Part shown: positions 16,235 through 24,248 of the stretch, in pieces
Layout: the number at the start of each line of letters is the position of its first letter
Position numbering within the stretch: the stretch's first letter is position 1
Assembly: GCF_000745965.1 (NCBI RefSeq)
Contig: NZ_JQKI01000029.1
Location: 17,443 to 81,442, forward strand
Source: Edaphobacter aggregans DSM 19364
GTDB lineage: Bacteria; Acidobacteriota; Terriglobia; Terriglobales; Acidobacteriaceae
Length of the DNA stretch: 64,000 nt
Reading direction: 5' to 3'
Notes under the pieces: model-generated
Told to the model about the DNA's origin: nothing
What the model saw: only the letters and a program-made list of their open reading frames with translations
Database searches by the model: none
Program-made: the position numbers and the translations under genes

Positions 16235-19054
16235 TTGAAAATTTTGCGGAAACATCTATGCCTTCTTGCTGCCGTCGCTTCGATTACCGTTCAGGGGGCC
16301 GCTGCGCAGGGCGCGCACAAGCTGCCCGAGATCAAGTATGAGAAGTACACGCTGCCGAACGGGTTGACGGTGATCACCCATGAGGACCACCGGCTTCCTC
16401 TGGTCTCCGTTGACCTGTGGTACCACGTGGGACCGCTGAACGAGCGACCGGGACGCACCGGGTTTGCGCATCTCTTCGAGCACATGATGTTCGAGGGGTC
16501 GGAGCACGTCGGAGAGAAGGCGCATATCAAGTATGTGCAGTCGGCCGGAGCAACGGACGTGAACGGCACGACGAACTTCGACCGGACGAACTACTTCGAG
16601 ACGATGCCGAGCAACCAGCTGGAGCTGGCGCTGTGGCTGGAGAGCGACCGGATGGGCTTCCTGATGGAGGGGCTGGACCGGGAGAAGCTGGCGAATCAGC
16701 GCGACGTGGTTCGCAACGAACGGCGCCAGGGCGAAGGCCAGCCTTACTACATCGCCGACGAGGCGGCGTACCACCTGCTCTTTCCGAAGGACCATCCCTA
16801 CTACGCCCAGGTGATCGGCAGCCACGCGGATATCGAATCGGCGCGGATCGCCGACGTGCGCGACTTTCATCAGCAGTTCTACACGCCGAACAATGCGTCG
16901 ATCGCGATCGCCGGTGACTTCGATGCGAAGAGGCTTCGCGAACTGCTGGCGAAGTACTTTGGGCCGATTCCGGCTGGCCCGAAGGTGGAGCCGGTCACGG
17001 TAAAGACGCTGCCGATCACCTCGCAGCGGCGCGCCACGGTGACGGACACGGTGAAGCTGCCGCAGCTGACGGTCGCGTGGCTGACGCCGGCGGCTTACAC
17101 GCCGGAGTCCTACAGCGTGCGTGCGGCGCTGCACGCTCTGGGCGGAGCGAAGGCGAGCCGGCTGGACGAGACGCTCGTCTACAAGTCGCAGAAGGCGCAG
17201 AGTGTGAGCTGCTATGTGCAGGCGCAAAAGCTGACGGGCATCGTCGAGTGCACGGTGACGGCGAAGCCGGACGTGAAGCTGGAGGAGTTGGAGGCGACGT
17301 TCTGGAGCGAGGTGGAGAAGCTCAAAAAGGACGGCCCGACGGCCGAGGAGGTGGAGGCTTCCAAGGCGCTCGACCTGACGGGGAAGATCGGCGGGCTGCA
17401 GCGGCTGGGCGGGTTTGGCGGAGTTGCCGATACGCTGAACAACTACAACCAGTACACGGGCGATCCGGGATTTCTTCCGAAGGACATGGCGATGATCCAG
17501 GGTGTGACCGTGGCCAGCGCGACGGCTGCGGCGGTGAAGTACTTCGGCAAGGACTCGGCCGTCGTCGTGTATTGCGTACCGGGCAGGAAGGTGCTGGACG
17601 ACGTTCCGCGCAGCCCCGCCAACACGGATGCCGAGGTGAAGATCTCGAATCCGTATACGGCGGAGTTTGAGGCTGCACAGGAGTGGCGTAAGACGAAGCC
17701 CGCAGCCGGGCCCGCTCCGGTGATGCACCTGCCTGTGCCTGCACGATTCAAGCTGGAGAACGGTCTCGACGTTCTGCTGGTCGAGAATCATGCCCTGCCG
17801 ATTCTGACTGCCGAGCTGGTGTCGCGCGCCGGAAGTGAGAACAGCGAGCCGGGCAAGAGCGGGTTGGCCACGCTGACTACGGAGATCATGGACGACGGCA
17901 CGGTTTCGCGCGATCTTTCGAAGCTGGCGAACGACCAGGAGAGGATCGGGACGCGAATCAATACGTCGGCGGGGATGGATTCGGCCATCCTCACGATGAG
18001 CATGCTCACCGCGCATGCTCCGCAGGGGCTGGACCTGCTGGCCGATGTGGCCGAACATCCGGCCTTTCGCGAGGAGGACGTTGACCGCCGACGGAAGCAG
18101 CGCCTGGTCCGTATCGCGCAGGAGACCGACAATGTGCAGATTATGGCGCAGCGCGTTGGACCGAAGCTCGTGTTCGGGGAGCAGCCGTATGGCCTGTCGA
18201 GCACGGGCACGAAGGAGAGTATTACCGGCCTGACGAAGGACGATATCGCTGGCTTTTATGCGAAGCACTACGGGCCGCAGGACTCGGCGTTGGTGTTGGT
18301 GGGCGACGTGACGCGTGCGGAGGCAGAGAAGCTGGCGCGGCAGTACTTCGGCAAGTGGACGGGAGATGCCGCGGCCAAGCCGACGATTCCGCCTGTTCCG
18401 GCGGCACAGCCGACGCATGTGGTGATCGTGGACAAGCCGGGCGCGCCGCAGACGGCGCTGTTTGCGTTTGCCCCGGGAGTTCCGGAGAGTACGCCGGACT
18501 CGCACATCCTCGACGTGTTGAACTACACGCTGGGAGGAAGCTTCGCGAGCAGGATCAACATGAACCTGCGCGAGGTTCATGGGTACACCTACGGAGCTCG
18601 GTCGGCCTTTGTGCGCTATCGGGATGGCGGCCAGTTCTTTGCCGGCGGCCTGGTGCGCACCGATGTGACCGCCCCTGCGGCCAAGGAGATGATGTCAGAG
18701 ATCCGCGGCTTTGTGGGCAAGCCTTCGACGGCCGAAGAGCTGGCTGGCGCGAAGGAAGCCTCCATGCGTTCGTTGCCGGGCAGGTTTGAGACGGCAGCGG
18801 CGACGGCGAGCGCGATGGACGGCATCTTTTTGTACAACCGTCCGCTGGATTACTACGCCAAGCTTCCGGCGAAGTATGATTCGGTAACGGATGCGGATGT
18901 CGCTCGCGCGGCAAAGGAGTATCTGCATCCAGACCAGCTGATTGTGGTGACTGCCGGCGACCGCAGCAAGATTGAGCCGGGGTTGAAGGACGCTGGGCTT
19001 GGGCCGGTGGAGGTGCGCGACGTGAGTGGTGCGCTGGTCGGCGAAGAGAAGTAG
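16235..19054 (+). CDS. Secreted two-lobed M16 zinc peptidase (pitrilysin family)
   Basis: A 939-residue protein from a TTG start at 16235, 7 bases after GAGGAG. It begins with a signal peptide (KHLCLLAAVASITVQGAAAQ). The N-terminal lobe carries the inverted zinc motif HLFEH at 79-83 and the distal glutamate at about 162 in RNERRQ. The second lobe, from about residue 500, has the same fold but no HxxEH (its counterpart reads LATLTTEIMDDG), as expected for the inactive partner half. The arrangement suggests a periplasmic clamp-like peptidase that degrades peptides. A terminator follows at 19074. Confidence 0.92.
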   Translation: MKILRKHLCLLAAVASITVQGAAAQGAHKLPEIKYEKYTLPNGLTVITHEDHRLPLVSVDLWYHVGPLNERPGRTGFAHLFEHMMFEGSEHVGEKAHIKYVQSAGATDVNGTTNFDRTNYFETMPSNQLELALWLESDRMGFLMEGLDREKLANQRDVVRNERRQGEGQPYYIADEAAYHLLFPKDHPYYAQVIGSHADIESARIADVRDFHQQFYTPNNASIAIAGDFDAKRLRELLAKYFGPIPAGPKVEPVTVKTLPITSQRRATVTDTVKLPQLTVAWLTPAAYTPESYSVRAALHALGGAKASRLDETLVYKSQKAQSVSCYVQAQKLTGIVECTVTAKPDVKLEELEATFWSEVEKLKKDGPTAEEVEASKALDLTGKIGGLQRLGGFGGVADTLNNYNQYTGDPGFLPKDMAMIQGVTVASATAAAVKYFGKDSAVVVYCVPGRKVLDDVPRSPANTDAEVKISNPYTAEFEAAQEWRKTKPAAGPAPVMHLPVPARFKLENGLDVLLVENHALPILTAELVSRAGSENSEPGKSGLATLTTEIMDDGTVSRDLSKLANDQERIGTRINTSAGMDSAILTMSMLTAHAPQGLDLLADVAEHPAFREEDVDRRRKQRLVRIAQETDNVQIMAQRVGPKLVFGEQPYGLSSTGTKESITGLTKDDIAGFYAKHYGPQDSALVLVGDVTRAEAEKLARQYFGKWTGDAAAKPTIPPVPAAQPTHVVIVDKPGAPQTALFAFAPGVPESTPDSHILDVLNYTLGGSFASRINMNLREVHGYTYGARSAFVRYRDGGQFFAGGLVRTDVTAPAAKEMMSEIRGFVGKPSTAEELAGAKEASMRSLPGRFETAAATASAMDGIFLYNRPLDYYAKLPAKYDSVTDADVARAAKEYLHPDQLIVVTAGDRSKIEPGLKDAGLGPVEVRDVSGALVGEEK

Positions 19055-19073
19055 CTCGACTATTCGAGAGGGA

Positions 19074-19107
19074 AGGGGTGCGGCCTCGTGCTGCGCCCTC
19101 TTCTTTT
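19074..19107 (+). terminator. Intrinsic terminator of the M16 peptidase gene
   Basis: GGGTGCGGC (19076-19084) pairs with GCTGCGCCC (19090-19098), allowing two G-T pairs, over a five-base loop. TCTTCTTTT follows. It lies 20 bases past the stop. Confidence 0.7.
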
Positions 19108-19163
19108 GGGCAGCTGAAGGCGGGGCTCCATCTGCTGTGTTGGCTTTCGTGTGAGGACGGAGG

Positions 19164-19203
19164 GTGCCGCACCGTCACGCCGTAAGGCGATCGGGTGCGG
19201 CAC
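19164..19203. repeat. Perfect 10-base inverted repeat between convergent genes
   Basis: GTGCCGCACC (19164-19173) and GGTGCGGCAC (19194-19203) pair perfectly, with a smaller hairpin (GCCGTAAGGC) in the loop. It lies between the M16 gene and the convergent XRE gene ending at 19241. A transcription barrier is possible; only a short T-run (GGTTTTG) follows on the plus strand. Confidence 0.6.
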
Positions 19204-19240
19204 GGAGGTTTTGTTCAGCGGATCCAGACGTCCTGCGCTG

Positions 19241-19774
19241 CTAGGCCGTACGACGACGGCCAGCTGCGAGCTCGCGAACGTGGTTGAGGAAGATGGAGCG
19301 CTGCAGGGCGTCGAGCTGCGAGGTATAGGCGGCGATCTCGGCGAGGAAGGGGTCGGTCATCAAGACCGCGGTCTCATCGCGGTGTCGCGTGCTGGGGTCG
19401 CGGAGCAGGGTCGAGATATCGACCTGCAGCGCCTTTGCCAGGCGGTCGAGCGAGGAGAGCGTCGGCATGGCCTTGCCGTTCTCGATCTTCGAGATGTAGG
19501 TGCGGGGCACGTTCATGCGCGCCGCCAGCTGCCGCTGGGACAGGTTGCGTACGTGGCGAAGATCACGAACCGCCGTGGCGACCTGGAGGCCGTCGGAGGA
19601 GGTTGTGGTCGGGGGGACGATGGACAGCGGTGCCGGTGTCGGTTCGGGTTCTTCGACCTCTAGCGATTTGTGGCAGCGGCGGCACAGGGAATTTGCTGTG
19701 CGGAACTGCACCAAACTGCAGTGGTCGCAGCGTAGAACCTCACGCTGTTCGACGGGTGCCATCATGGTTGCCAT
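19241..19774 (-). CDS. XRE family transcriptional regulator with N-terminal zinc ribbon
   Basis: A 177-residue protein from ATG 19774; the frame is open to 19837 and a longer form cannot be excluded. Residues about 13-35 read RCDHCSLVQFRTANSLCRRC, two CxxC pairs that form a zinc ribbon. A Pro/Thr linker follows. The helix-turn-helix is at about 70-125: LRHVRNLSQRQLAARMNVPR then TYISKIENGKAMPTLSSLDR. The tail, LQRSIFLNHVRELAAGRR, may serve dimerisation. The recognition residues are typical of XRE/Cro proteins. The target is unknown, and the gene is isolated between convergent and divergent neighbours. Confidence 0.85.
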   Translation of the reverse strand: MATMMAPVEQREVLRCDHCSLVQFRTANSLCRRCHKSLEVEEPEPTPAPLSIVPPTTTSSDGLQVATAVRDLRHVRNLSQRQLAARMNVPRTYISKIENGKAMPTLSSLDRLAKALQVDISTLLRDPSTRHRDETAVLMTDPFLAEIAAYTSQLDALQRSIFLNHVRELAAGRRRTA

Positions 19775-19954
19775 AAGTTGTCTTGACGCGGACGGGCCCA
19801 GAGCAAGGACCGCATCACATGTCCGATAACGGATCACTGTGATGTGCCTAGAGTGGCACTAGGGTTACTTCTGAGTCAAGAGGAAAACCGCAAATTCTTA
19901 GTAGAATGCCGAAAAAACCGGGAAAGGAACCAAAGTAGTAACTTGATTGGAAGC

Positions 19955-19988
19955 AGGGAGTAGGGTTTAGGGAGTAGGGAAGAGAGGG
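19955..19988 (+). other. Candidate G-quadruplex in the leader of the HD gene
   Basis: Four GGG runs are spaced exactly by four bases (GGG AGTA GGG TTTA GGG AGTA GGG, 19955-19979), with a fifth GGG at 19986-19988. The pattern fits a parallel or telomere-like quadruplex. It ends 10 bases before the ATG of the HD gene and would overlap the ribosome-binding region of its mRNA. Folding is an inference from the pattern only. Confidence 0.45.
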
Positions 19989-19998
19989 CAGAGAGAAG

Positions 19999-20622
19999 AT
20001 GGTTGATGGGTTTGGACGGGCTGCGGCGTTGGCGTTGTTGGAAGAGTGGACGGCGAGCGATTCGCTGCGCAAGCACGGGATGGCGGTGTCGATCTGCACG
20101 GAGGCGTACGGACGGCGTGAGGCCGAGCGGTTTGGCTTGAGCGGAGCCGAGGCCGAGGCGTTTGCAGAGCCGTATGCCTGCGCGGGTTTGCTGCACGACA
20201 TGGACTATGAGCGGTATCCGTCGCTCGAGGAGCACCCGTTTATCGGGGTCGGACATCTGCGCGAGCTGGGCTGGCCGGAGCCAGTGCTGCACGCGATCCT
20301 GGCGCATGCGGACTACTCGGGCACGGCGAGGGAGTCGCACCTCGACAAGGCGCTGTTTGCCTGCGACGAGCTGGCAGGCTTTCTGACGGCATGTGCACTG
20401 GTGAAGCCGACGAAGTCGATTCACGACGTCGAGGTGGCGGGCGTGAAGAAGAAGATGAAGGACAAGGCGTTTGCGCGAGCGGTAAAGCGCGAGGACATCA
20501 TTGGCGGGGCGGAGTTGTTGGGGATTCCGCTGGAGGAGCACCTGGGGAATTGTCTGAAGGCGATGCAGGAGTGGGCAGGGGAGTTGGGGCTGGATGGTGT
20601 CGTTATCCAGCAAGCAGACTAG
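19999..20622 (+). CDS. HD domain metal-dependent phosphohydrolase
   Basis: A 207-residue protein with an HD fold. The first histidine is in LRKHGMAVSICTEAYG, the HD pair is in CAGLLHDMDYERYP, and later ligands are probably in HAILAHADYSG and the aspartate of LFACDELAGF. This matches small HDIG-type hydrolases that act on nucleotides or similar phosphates; the substrate is unknown. The start ATG 19999 follows AGAGAGAAG and lies directly behind a G-rich tract. Its end overlaps the convergent pncA by 20 bases. Confidence 0.8.
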   Translation: MVDGFGRAAALALLEEWTASDSLRKHGMAVSICTEAYGRREAERFGLSGAEAEAFAEPYACAGLLHDMDYERYPSLEEHPFIGVGHLRELGWPEPVLHAILAHADYSGTARESHLDKALFACDELAGFLTACALVKPTKSIHDVEVAGVKKKMKDKAFARAVKREDIIGGAELLGIPLEEHLGNCLKAMQEWAGELGLDGVVIQQAD

Positions 20623-21241
20623 AGGAAAGCACGTGCCGGACGGCCTTCTCTGCAAGCGCCATCTTTGTGTCCTCGAACGAGCCGGGTAGGCCGACCGCTC
20701 GCGTGGCATCCTCGATCACCGAGCATTCAAATCCTGCCACGGTGCCGTCGATGGCGGAATAGCGGACGCAGAAGTCGTACGCCAGTCCGCAGAGGAACAG
20801 GCGCTTCAGGCCGCGTTCGCGGAGATAGCTGGCGAGGCCGGTCGGAGTCGTGTGGTCGTCTTCGAGGAAGGCGGAGTAGCTGTCGATCTCGCGGCGGAAG
20901 CCTTTGCGCAGGATGAGGGCTGCGTGAGGGATGTGGATGCCGGGCTGGAAGTCCGCTCCCGGCGTGCCCTGGACGCAGTGATCGGGCCAGAGGGTCTGGG
21001 TGCCGTAGGCGACTTCGATGGTCGCGAAGGGCTGCGTGCCGGGGTGCGAGGAGGCGAAGGAGATGTGGCCGCGCGGGTGCCAGTCCTGGGTGAGGATGAC
21101 GTGCTCGAAGCGCTGCGCGAGCCGGTTGACGAGCGGGACGATCTGGTCGCCCTCCGGGACGGCGAGCGCGCCGCCGGGGCAGAAGTCGTTCTGGAGGTCG
21201 ATGACGAGGAGGGCGTCGGTGGGGGCAGGATTGATGGTCAT
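20603..21241 (-). CDS. pncA: Nicotinamidase / pyrazinamidase
   Basis: Hydrolyses nicotinamide to nicotinate in NAD salvage. The 212-residue protein has the isochorismatase fold with the catalytic triad Asp15 (LLVIDLQNDF), Lys113 (ILRKGF) and Cys158 (GLAYDFCVRYS), at spacings like those of E. coli PncA. The metal site is in LTQDWHPRGHISF (Asp-x-His...His). I start at ATG 21241 (MTINPAPTDALL), which overlaps the stop of the upstream DUF3592 gene as ATGA, pointing to coupled translation; the longer frame to 21322 lies inside that gene. The 3' end overlaps the HD gene. Confidence 0.95.
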   Translation of the reverse strand: MTINPAPTDALLVIDLQNDFCPGGALAVPEGDQIVPLVNRLAQRFEHVILTQDWHPRGHISFASSHPGTQPFATIEVAYGTQTLWPDHCVQGTPGADFQPGIHIPHAALILRKGFRREIDSYSAFLEDDHTTPTGLASYLRERGLKRLFLCGLAYDFCVRYSAIDGTVAGFECSVIEDATRAVGLPGSFEDTKMALAEKAVRHVLSSSLLAG

Positions 21242-21588
21242 GATTTGAAGAGCTTGTCGAGATAGATCAAGCCCGCAACCAACGCAGCTGCCAGAGTCCA
21301 GGTGATAATGCGAAACCACCATGGCCCTTGAAAATCTGATCCGGTATTGCGCGAGGGATTTCGAGGGTCGTAAGAGATCTCGAAACGATGGCCTTGGCTT
21401 ACGGGCGTGCCTCTTCTCATCTTTCCCGAATATTTTGTCTTATCGACCTGATATTCGAAGGTAGCCACATATTCGGAAGTAGGCAGATCACCTGTGTAGG
21501 ACTCTCTCCCGCTGGAAATGAAAGAGCTGAAGGAACGTCTGCAGGAAGTGATCGTTGCGTGTGTCACCTTCCAATCGTCTGGGTTCAT
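21238..21588 (-). CDS. DUF3592 domain membrane protein
   Basis: A 116-residue protein whose beta-rich first part contains ATFEYQVDKTKYSGKM and FEISYDPRNPSRN, the usual DUF3592 pattern of a small extracytoplasmic or cytosolic beta domain with a YDPxNP motif. A single C-terminal membrane helix follows (IITWTLAAALVAGLIYL). The function of the family is unknown. Its last bases overlap the start of pncA by four (ATGA), so the two are probably translated together. The base composition of the 5' part is clearly lower in GC than its neighbours. Confidence 0.75.
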   Translation of the reverse strand: MNPDDWKVTHATITSCRRSFSSFISSGRESYTGDLPTSEYVATFEYQVDKTKYSGKMRRGTPVSQGHRFEISYDPRNPSRNTGSDFQGPWWFRIITWTLAAALVAGLIYLDKLFKS

Positions 21589-21636
21589 TATTTTAATGTG
21601 TGAAGCGCGGGATGACAGTTGGAATCTGCATCGAAC

Positions 21637-22113
21637 TCATTTCTTGGTGGGGTCGGTCGTGTTCTGAATAGTAATTATTCTAATTTCACTTTGTTTGCAG
21701 GCAGAATCCCTGCAGATGCCGGCGAGCCAGACCTCGCCTGAGCCGAACATGGCTCCCTGGTAGTTGACGAAGAGCTGCTCGTACTTTTGATCTTTGACCA
21801 CCTTGGCGATGTGCGGCGTGATGATCTTGTCGTAGCTGGCGGCGAAGGCCTCTGGGGTGCGGACGCGCATGGCTTTGTTGGTGTGAGGATTGATTGTGAT
21901 GGGGTAGCTGACCATCGCGGCGATGGCGGCAGCATCGTGCCGGGCGACGGCCTGCTGGAGATGAGTAAACGCCTCGTGGAACTTCACCGGGTCGCCGAGG
22001 TTGGTCTCGATGGCCTTGTCGACGTCTGCCCGGCTCTGTGCGAGCGCAGCGGTTGCAAGGAGGAGTGCGAGGACGGGTGCGGCCAGCCTGCCGAGACGCG
22101 GGTGAATCCTCAT
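21637..22113 (-). CDS. Secreted protein of unknown function
   Basis: A 158-residue protein from ATG 22113, preceded by GGAGGAAGA. It has a signal peptide (RLGRLAAPVLALLLATAALA, cut after LAQ or nearby). The mature part, about 130 residues, begins with helices (VDKAIETNLGDPVKFHEAFT). It contains MVSYPITIN, as in small NTF2-like or DUF4440-like domains, and ends in a disulfide-type CRDSAC. I do not recognise the family securely. It is followed on the same strand, 48 bases later, by the DUF3592 gene. Confidence 0.6.
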   Translation of the reverse strand: MRIHPRLGRLAAPVLALLLATAALAQSRADVDKAIETNLGDPVKFHEAFTHLQQAVARHDAAAIAAMVSYPITINPHTNKAMRVRTPEAFAASYDKIITPHIAKVVKDQKYEQLFVNYQGAMFGSGEVWLAGICRDSACKQSEIRIITIQNTTDPTKK

Positions 22114-22209
22114 TCTTCCTCCACGGATAGGGTACACGGTCGACTTTTGCAGCCTTCGAAATATGCTGAAGCGCGGGGTGCGACTAAGATGCTATGCTGA
22201 CGGGTCTTT

Positions 22210-23934
22210 GTGGATGGTGCGATGGTAGAGGATGTGAAATCGGAAGCGAGTCTGGAGTCTAAGCTGGATGTGAAAGCGGCGCGGTTCGCGGCGAACCGTG
22301 CGGCGTTGATGGCTCTGCTCGGCGAGATGCGCGAGCAGGAGGCGGCGATCCGGCAGGGCGGAGGCGCGAAGGCCGCAGAGGCGCAGCGGGCGAAGGGTCG
22401 TCTGACGGCGCGCGAGCGGCTGGCGCTGTTGCTGGACGAAGGCACCGATCTGATGGAGCTGGGGCTTTGGGCCGCGCACGGGATGTATGAGGAGTTCGGC
22501 GGCGCTCCGGGGGCCGGGGTGGTGACCGGGCTGGGTCGCGTGAGTGGGCGCCTGTGCATGATCGTCGCGAACGACGCGACCGTGAAGGCCGGGGCGTTCT
22601 TCCCGATGACGGCAAAGAAAGTGCTGCGCGCGCAGACGATTGCGCTGGAGAATCGCATCCCGACGCTCTACCTCGTCGACTCGGCCGGTGTCTTTCTGCC
22701 GTTGCAGGAGGATGTGTTTCCTGACCAGGATGACTTTGGCCGCGTCTTCCGCAACAACGCCGTGATGAGCTCGCTTGGCGTACCGCAGATTACGGCGATC
22801 ATGGGGATGTGCGTCGCCGGTGGGGCGTATCTGCCGGTGATGACCGATACCGTGCTGATGACCGAGGGGTCGGGGCTGTTTCTTGCGGGACCTTCGCTGG
22901 TGCAGGCGGCGATCGGGCAGAAGACCGGTGCCGAGGAGCTGGGCGGCGCGACGATGCACTCGGAGATCTCGGGGACCGTTGACTTCAAGGAGCCGAACGA
23001 CCATCTCTGCATCGCGCGGCTGCGGTCGCTGGTGAGCAAGATTGGCGAGCGCCCGGGGGCGCCGTTCAGCGTGGTGCCGTACAACGCTGCGAAGGATGGG
23101 CCGAGGTATGCGGCGGAGGATTTGTATGGGCTCATCGATCCCGATCCGGCGAAGGCGCCGACCAACGTCTACGACATGCATGAGGTGATCGCGCGTATTG
23201 TGGATCGCTCGGAGTTTGACGAGTACAAGGCGGACTTTGGCCGCACGGTGCTGTGCGGGTATGCGCGCATCGGCGGGCGCGCCGTGGGGATCGTCGCTAA
23301 CCAGAAGGTGCACCAGCAGCAGATCGCGCTCGACGGCAGCCGGCGCACGGAGTTCGGCGGGGTCATCTATACGGAGAGCGCGCAGAAGGCGGCGCGGTTC
23401 ATCATGGACTGCAATCAGAACCTTGTGCCCCTGATCTTTCTGCACGACGTGAACGGCTTTATGGTGGGGAAGGACGCGGAGTGGAGTGGCATTATCCGCG
23501 CCGGGGCAAAGATGGTCTCGGCGGTGAGCACGAGCGTGGTGCCGAAGATTACGGTCATTATCGGCGGAACCTTTGGGGCAGGGCATTACGCGATGTGCGG
23601 CAAGGCGTACGATCCGCGCTTCATCTTTGCGTGGCCCACGGCGAGGTATGCGGTGATGAGCGGGGCTTCGGCGGCGAACACGCTGGTCGAGGTGCGGGTG
23701 AAGCAGATGGAGCGCGGCGGCAAGCATCTCTCGGACCCAGAGAAGAAGGCGATTTACGAGGAGATCAAGGCGACATATGATTCGCAGGCAGATCCCCGGT
23801 ACGGCGCAGCAAGGATGTGGCTGGATGGAATCATTGATCCGGCGAAGACGCGCGAGGTGCTGATGACGGCGCTCGAAGCGTGTGCGCTGAATCCGGATGT
23901 GGCGAAGTTCAATCCGGGGGTTTTGCAGACGTGA
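22210..23934 (+). CDS. Acyl-CoA carboxylase carboxyltransferase (beta) subunit, methylcrotonyl-CoA type
   Basis: A 574-residue crotonase-fold carboxyltransferase that moves CO2 from biotin to an acyl-CoA. The N-terminal half has the acyl-CoA site (GKGRLTARERLALLLDEGT-like, and SGRLCMIVANDATVKAG). The oxyanion loops are GMCVAGGAYLPVMTD and, in the second half, GGTFGAGHYAMCGKAYDP. LVDSAGVFLPLQEDVFPD and the neighbouring HMG-CoA lyase favour methylcrotonyl-CoA (leucine breakdown) over propionyl-CoA. The biotin carboxylase/BCCP alpha subunit that must partner it is not in the window. GTG 22210 and ATG 22222 are both possible starts. The stop overlaps the next start as GTGA. Confidence 0.9.
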   Translation: MDGAMVEDVKSEASLESKLDVKAARFAANRAALMALLGEMREQEAAIRQGGGAKAAEAQRAKGRLTARERLALLLDEGTDLMELGLWAAHGMYEEFGGAPGAGVVTGLGRVSGRLCMIVANDATVKAGAFFPMTAKKVLRAQTIALENRIPTLYLVDSAGVFLPLQEDVFPDQDDFGRVFRNNAVMSSLGVPQITAIMGMCVAGGAYLPVMTDTVLMTEGSGLFLAGPSLVQAAIGQKTGAEELGGATMHSEISGTVDFKEPNDHLCIARLRSLVSKIGERPGAPFSVVPYNAAKDGPRYAAEDLYGLIDPDPAKAPTNVYDMHEVIARIVDRSEFDEYKADFGRTVLCGYARIGGRAVGIVANQKVHQQQIALDGSRRTEFGGVIYTESAQKAARFIMDCNQNLVPLIFLHDVNGFMVGKDAEWSGIIRAGAKMVSAVSTSVVPKITVIIGGTFGAGHYAMCGKAYDPRFIFAWPTARYAVMSGASAANTLVEVRVKQMERGGKHLSDPEKKAIYEEIKATYDSQADPRYGAARMWLDGIIDPAKTREVLMTALEACALNPDVAKFNPGVLQT

Positions 23935-24248
23935 TCTGGAAACGAACAATCGTGCTTTTTTTTCTTGCAATCGCAGCCAGCCTACTTTTGGCTATCCAGA
24001 TTTACGAATCTCGTCCCTGCCGGTCGTTGCACAAGAGTGAAATTCGTAGCAGCATACACAATGTTTCGTTTCAAGAGGCACAGGTTGGCTTTGACCCGTG
24101 TTATATCGATTCAGAGCCTGGTGTCTGGCCAAAGGTGCTCGTGCTTAGTTCGTTTCTTCTCTGGGTTGCATTCTTTGCTTCATTTGTACAGGATGTGTTT
24201 TTGTATGTGAGGGGGCGTCGCAGAGGCATGATTACTGGGGAGTTTTAA
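23931..24248 (+). CDS. Two-helix membrane protein embedded in the acyl-CoA operon
   Basis: A 105-residue protein starting at GTG 23931, which overlaps the stop of the carboxyltransferase gene (GTGA), and ending with TAA directly against the GTG start of the HMG-CoA lyase. It has a first hydrophobic helix (TIVLFFLAIAASLLLAIQI), a loop with Cys residues (RPCRSLHK, DPCYIDSEPG), and a second helix (VLVLSSFLLWVAFFASFV) followed by a basic tail (RGRRRG). No family was recognised. The DNA is visibly lower in GC than the genes on each side, which hints at a later insertion, yet the tight junctions imply coupled translation. Confidence 0.65.
   Translation: MIWKRTIVLFFLAIAASLLLAIQIYESRPCRSLHKSEIRSSIHNVSFQEAQVGFDPCYIDSEPGVWPKVLVLSSFLLWVAFFASFVQDVFLYVRGRRRGMITGEF

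Noticed and set aside
16256..18580. 774-residue frame antisense to the M16 peptidase
   Set aside because: Arg/Leu/His-rich shadow of a well-supported peptidase gene with intact motifs on the other strand.
22192..23970. 592-residue frame antisense to the carboxyltransferase
   Set aside because: The composition is Arg/His-rich and no motif is seen; the plus strand encodes a complete enzyme.
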